This document shows positions 61,014 through 64,000 of a stretch of 64,000 nt of DNA, in pieces; position 1 is the stretch's first letter; every line of letters begins with the position of its first letter. Made by a program: the position numbers and the translations under genes. This DNA comes from Acinetobacter tjernbergiae DSM 14971 = CIP 107465. GTDB taxonomy: Bacteria > Pseudomonadota > Gammaproteobacteria > Pseudomonadales > Moraxellaceae. Under the pieces are notes generated by a model, which saw only the letters and a program-made list of their open reading frames with translations, searched no databases and was not told where the DNA came from. The stretch is from the NCBI RefSeq assembly GCF_000374425.1, contig NZ_KB894364.1, forward strand, positions 62,001-126,000, in the 5' to 3' direction.

Positions 61014-61766
61014 ATGAAAATATTAAAAATATCAATCTTAGCTTTAGGATCAAGCTTTTGTGGTTTAGCACAAGCGGATATGATTGGTGTAAAAGCAGAT
61101 GCAAGTTATTGGTTTTATGATGGTAAGGCACAAGTTCAACCCAATAATATAACTTCTCTATCAAATAAAACGGGTATAGATAATCTGCTATTGGATCCTT
61201 ATGAAAATTCTAGAGAATACGATTTAGACCGTAAAGGTTCTGCTCAAGTCTCTCTTGCATTTGAACATCCAATTCCACTGATTCCAAATGCAAAAATTCG
61301 CTATGTGAATTTAAAATCACAGACAGAAAAAGAAGTCGCAGGACAACCCGTCTATGACCTGAATATCGACCATACTGATTTCATTTTATATTATGAGATT
61401 TTAGACAATGTGGTAAATGCTGATATTGGTTTAGGTGCAACCAGTTTAAATGGTGATGTGAAAACACTAGGCTTAAGCAAAACGGATATTGATAAAACCG
61501 TTCCTGTGGTCTATGGATCAGCAGGCGTAAAACTGCCATTTACAGGTCTAAGTGCCAAAGGTGAATTGTTATATAGTAATTTTAATGATACCAAGATCAC
61601 CGATGCTCAAGCCGAATTACAATACAACTTTATTGATAATTTATTGGTCGATGTCGGCTTAAAAGCTGGCTACCGTATCTTAGATATTAAATTAGATGAC
61701 TACGAAAAAAATGATCTTAAATTTAATTTTAAAGGCCCTTATATCGGTTTAGATGTTCATTTCTAA
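61014..61766 (+). CDS. TIGR04219 family outer-membrane beta-barrel protein
   Basis: 250 residues. A signal peptide ends in GLAQAD; the mature protein opens MIGVKADASYWFYDGKAQ, typical of this family, then shows alternating strands and ends in HF, the barrel-assembly signal. Function unknown; probably a small porin-like barrel. An intrinsic terminator follows. Confidence 0.88.
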   Translation: MKILKISILALGSSFCGLAQADMIGVKADASYWFYDGKAQVQPNNITSLSNKTGIDNLLLDPYENSREYDLDRKGSAQVSLAFEHPIPLIPNAKIRYVNLKSQTEKEVAGQPVYDLNIDHTDFILYYEILDNVVNADIGLGATSLNGDVKTLGLSKTDIDKTVPVVYGSAGVKLPFTGLSAKGELLYSNFNDTKITDAQAELQYNFIDNLLVDVGLKAGYRILDIKLDDYEKNDLKFNFKGPYIGLDVHF

Positions 61767-61780
61767 ATCCAGATGAAGTT

Positions 61781-61811
61781 AAAAAACGGAACCTTTTGAT
61801 TCCGTTTTTTA
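61781..61811 (+). terminator. Intrinsic terminator after the beta-barrel gene
   Basis: AAAAAACGGA and TCCGTTTTTT pair around a CCTTTTGAT-type loop; it is 14 bp from the stop codon. Confidence 0.9.
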
Positions 61812-61999
61812 TTATTTATGATTACATCACTCAAAATTGCTGTAAGCCAAAACCTACAACAATCGCAGCGATTGGCGAATATCCCAACCTAAGATTTTCA
61901 CCTATCATACAAATTATAGAGACAGGAAGTCTCATTGAGAATAAAAACATACACAGGACGTGGTCGTTAATAGGATATCAACGACATAAACTGAATATG

Positions 62000-62035
62000 A
62001 AGAAGCCCCGTCAGGATGATGGGGCTTCTTTTTTA
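62000..62035 (+). terminator. Strong orphan terminator, possibly of a small RNA
   Basis: GAAGCCCC and GGGGCTTC form a GC-rich stem ending in a long T run on the plus strand. The nearest plus-strand gene already has its own terminator at 61811, and the next gene is on the minus strand. This could end a small RNA transcribed between about 61850 and 62035, or be the downstream end of the minus-strand ankyrin gene, for which the T run is poor. Confidence 0.75.
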
Positions 62036-62056
62036 TCTGTCATTTTTATACACAAC

Positions 62057-62368
62057 TCAAAGACTTTTTAAATACACAACCACATCGGTATTTTCTGCCA
62101 TTTCAGCAAGCTGCAACGCAGTGTATTCGCCTTTATAAGCAACATTTGCCCCTTTACTCACAAGTAGCTTCACCACTGCTAAATAATCATTCTCAGCAGC
62201 TGCTTGTAGCGCACTATAGCCTTCGTCATCGGTCTGGTTGGGGTCTATCCCTGCGGCCAATAGCTGTTCGACTTGTTCCACATCACCCAGTGATGCCCAA
62301 TACACAAGCTCTGGCAGATGGAGTTCCTCATCATCTTCAGGGAGTGGAGAGAAAGAATTGAGTTTCAT
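62057..62368 (-). CDS. Ankyrin repeat protein
   Basis: 103 residues. Three ankyrin-type repeats: LVYWASLGDVEQVEQLLAAGIDPNQTD, then YSALQAAAENDYLAVVKLLVSKGANVAYK, then a last partial repeat. No signal peptide. A small protein-protein adaptor; partner unknown. It has its own upstream gap of about 140 bp. Confidence 0.88.
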   Translation of the reverse strand: MKLNSFSPLPEDDEELHLPELVYWASLGDVEQVEQLLAAGIDPNQTDDEGYSALQAAAENDYLAVVKLLVSKGANVAYKGEYTALQLAEMAENTDVVVYLKSL

Positions 62369-62505
62369 AAGGACTGACCCATTTTTTAGTATTCACAACA
62401 ATTAAAGCTTAAATTTTATAATACAGCTAAATGTATTCGATCTAAGAAAGGAAATGTAAGTATTGCTGAAAATGGTATACTTTCACTCATAAAATAGAAT
62501 TAATA

Positions 62506-63018
62506 TTATTCCAACCCTTTCAATTCACTTAAAGCATTTTCAATTACATGAATAATTTCATATGGTGTTATAGCTACACCAGAAACACTATTATAACCAA
62601 CAATATTAGCTTTCGAAGGGAAACTATATGTCAAATATAATACGTCATTCATAGGTATAAGAAAACAGGAAGCATCATCTGTCGTTGGTCCCCATTGAAA
62701 AATGCTATAACATAAATAGAGCTTATTATTTTCTAGATTGTAATGTGGAGATTCAGAATTGCTTGTATCTAATAAAAAATTATGTGCTTCCTCTAATGAC
62801 ATCCATTTCAAATAATTTATATACTTATAGTAATCAATTTTTTTACGAAGATTTTCTGCGGTAACAGATATACTATTTATAAATTGTGGTAAATAAACAT
62901 GATTATCTTCATAGCAAATATTTTCACCTCCAATAAAAATATTTACAACCCTTAATGATGAATTAATCTGTTCACCTATTTCTAAGCCAAAAGTTACTTT
63001 ATTCCCAATAATCTTCAT
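62506..63018 (-). CDS. Unrecognised AT-rich protein, possible immunity protein
   Basis: 170 residues, not recognised with certainty. The opening MKIIGNKVTFGLEIGEQ and a later NGG-like turn recall Imm42-type immunity proteins, but the match is weak. Soluble, acidic, with an AT-rich codon use unlike its neighbours, which suggests recent arrival. No toxin gene is in view. Confidence 0.55.
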   Translation of the reverse strand: MKIIGNKVTFGLEIGEQINSSLRVVNIFIGGENICYEDNHVYLPQFINSISVTAENLRKKIDYYKYINYLKWMSLEEAHNFLLDTSNSESPHYNLENNKLYLCYSIFQWGPTTDDASCFLIPMNDVLYLTYSFPSKANIVGYNSVSGVAITPYEIIHVIENALSELKGLE

Positions 63019-63208
63019 TATAATTTACCAATATTTATATCACATTATTCTACTTACCTTGATTTTACTATATCAGCATCATGCAATACTGATTGCTCAA
63101 TAGCCAAAAGATATTGAAATAAATTGCTGCTAAAATATCATTTATTAACAGCAAGTTGAGACAAACTTATCGTTCTATCAGTTTAGTTCATCATTAACAC
63201 TCTTTCCA

Positions 63209-63856
63209 TCACAACCCAATAGCTTGCAACGCTCTTACACCAGCTTTGGCAGCTTGTGAATGAGGATGTTGCGAACATAATAGCGCCACCTGTTGCAAGG
63301 CTAAAAAAGGACGTTTTGCAATTTCATCTCCCACTATCTCAGCAACAAAAAAATCATCGTGCTTAGCTAACTCTGTTAAAAGTTCTATATCTAAAAGATC
63401 CATTGAGGGAATCAAAGCTAAAGCAATCTCAATATCGTCATCAGTTTCTTTCACTAAACTGCGTACAAGATACGATAAAGCTTTCTGCTCCATTTCATGA
63501 GGGGAGACTAACGGATGTAATTCTGACAAAGGTTTATTAGTTATTTTTGCTTCATCAGCAGCATGAAGCAATTCGACAAGACTAGAAAATACAATTTTTG
63601 ATCTATCATCATGAGACAAGTAAAGAATATATCCTTCGAAAGGACTACGACGAAGCAAAATATGATGATTACTTGTATCCGCATCATCTAATACCAATCC
63701 GTCGAATGTGTGAATTAGTGGATGAAATAAGAAATCTTCTGTGAGCGATTCAGAGGCAGCCAATTCAAGCAAATTCAAATCAATCTGATGAAGATTGGAA
63801 TAATTACCAGTGGATATTACATCAAAATATGAGGCGATAACTGATTGAAAATTCAT
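63209..63856 (-). CDS. Unrecognised protein, possibly helical-repeat or immunity type
   Basis: 215 residues, not recognised. The second half is helical (DDDIEIALALIPSMDLLDIELLTELAKHDD, then FLALQQVALLCSQHP, AGVRALQAIGL) and could form HEAT-like repeats; the first half is strand-rich (HHILLRRSPFEGYILYLSHDD). It lies 190 bp from the previous orphan, on the same strand, at the window edge. Confidence 0.6.
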   Translation of the reverse strand: MNFQSVIASYFDVISTGNYSNLHQIDLNLLELAASESLTEDFLFHPLIHTFDGLVLDDADTSNHHILLRRSPFEGYILYLSHDDRSKIVFSSLVELLHAADEAKITNKPLSELHPLVSPHEMEQKALSYLVRSLVKETDDDIEIALALIPSMDLLDIELLTELAKHDDFFVAEIVGDEIAKRPFLALQQVALLCSQHPHSQAAKAGVRALQAIGL

Positions 63857-64000
63857 GGAAATCTAATGTTGACAATTTTTATTACTATGAATCTTAACAT
63901 TAAAATAATAAGAATGATTATCTATCAGACAGCAAATAGCTCAAATCACATGCTGTTATCTTACATTCAGGTAAACAATTCTGTAAGCCTTTAAATATCA

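Noticed and set aside
61796..62071. 91-codon plus-strand gene between the beta-barrel and ankyrin genes
   Set aside because: It starts inside one terminator and runs through another; the protein looks random.

Overview
The window looks like chromosome of a non-baumannii Acinetobacter species, judged from its AT-rich DNA, a class C beta-lactamase of the ADC type, the dapA-bamC-purC order, dnaJ next to dapB, and typical Acinetobacter small proteins. No rRNA, tRNA, CRISPR array or intact insertion sequence was recognised.

Left part (1-7672): a two-component system (the kinase is cut by the window edge) follows a MipA/OmpV outer-membrane protein on the minus strand. Divergent from it run an RND efflux adaptor, its inner-membrane pump and an LpxO-like lipid A hydroxylase. 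The theme is the envelope: sense, pump out, remodel lipid A.

Accessory block (7753-15119): the most unusual part. It begins with an orphan homologue of the Tn7 targeting protein TnsE, including the sliding-clamp motif, but no tnsABCD lies upstream. Then come a DNA methyltransferase, a phosphoribosyltransferase-like protein, an ORC/Cdc6-like AAA ATPase and an unrecognised protein; the last three are tightly coupled. The block ends in three direct copies of a 16-nt repeat and a TGTGG/CCACA tip 40 bp from the 3' end of yitT, which is how a Tn7 left end is built. I read it as the left part of a decayed or rearranged Tn7-like element carrying a candidate defence operon.

Core and peripheral metabolism (15160-39847): yitT, an Lrp regulator, pncA, dapA-bamC-purC, a lipoprotein amidohydrolase, an acyltransferase, yddG, rarA, blaADC, a YcgN-like protein, a dienelactone hydrolase, mutY, an M23 peptidase, tag, an alcohol dehydrogenase, a MocR regulator, LysR/dkgB, an AraJ-like transporter broken by two lesions, a START protein, dapB and dnaJ.

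Right part (39991-64000): a second RND pump and adaptor with a divergent TetR gene around a large palindrome, then ppc, a RutG-like permease, ilvD, fmt-rsmB, an NSS transporter with its tiny partner subunit, DUF1287 and aldehyde dehydrogenase genes, and a TIGR04219 beta-barrel. An orphan terminator hints at a small RNA. The window ends with an ankyrin protein and two AT-rich orphans that may be immunity proteins.

Starts were moved inward from the longest reading frame where a ribosome binding site or family length supported it (mipA, the ATPase, yitT, dapA, yddG, DUF1328, the M23 peptidase, adh, the second RND adaptor, ppc, ilvD, the NSS transporter).
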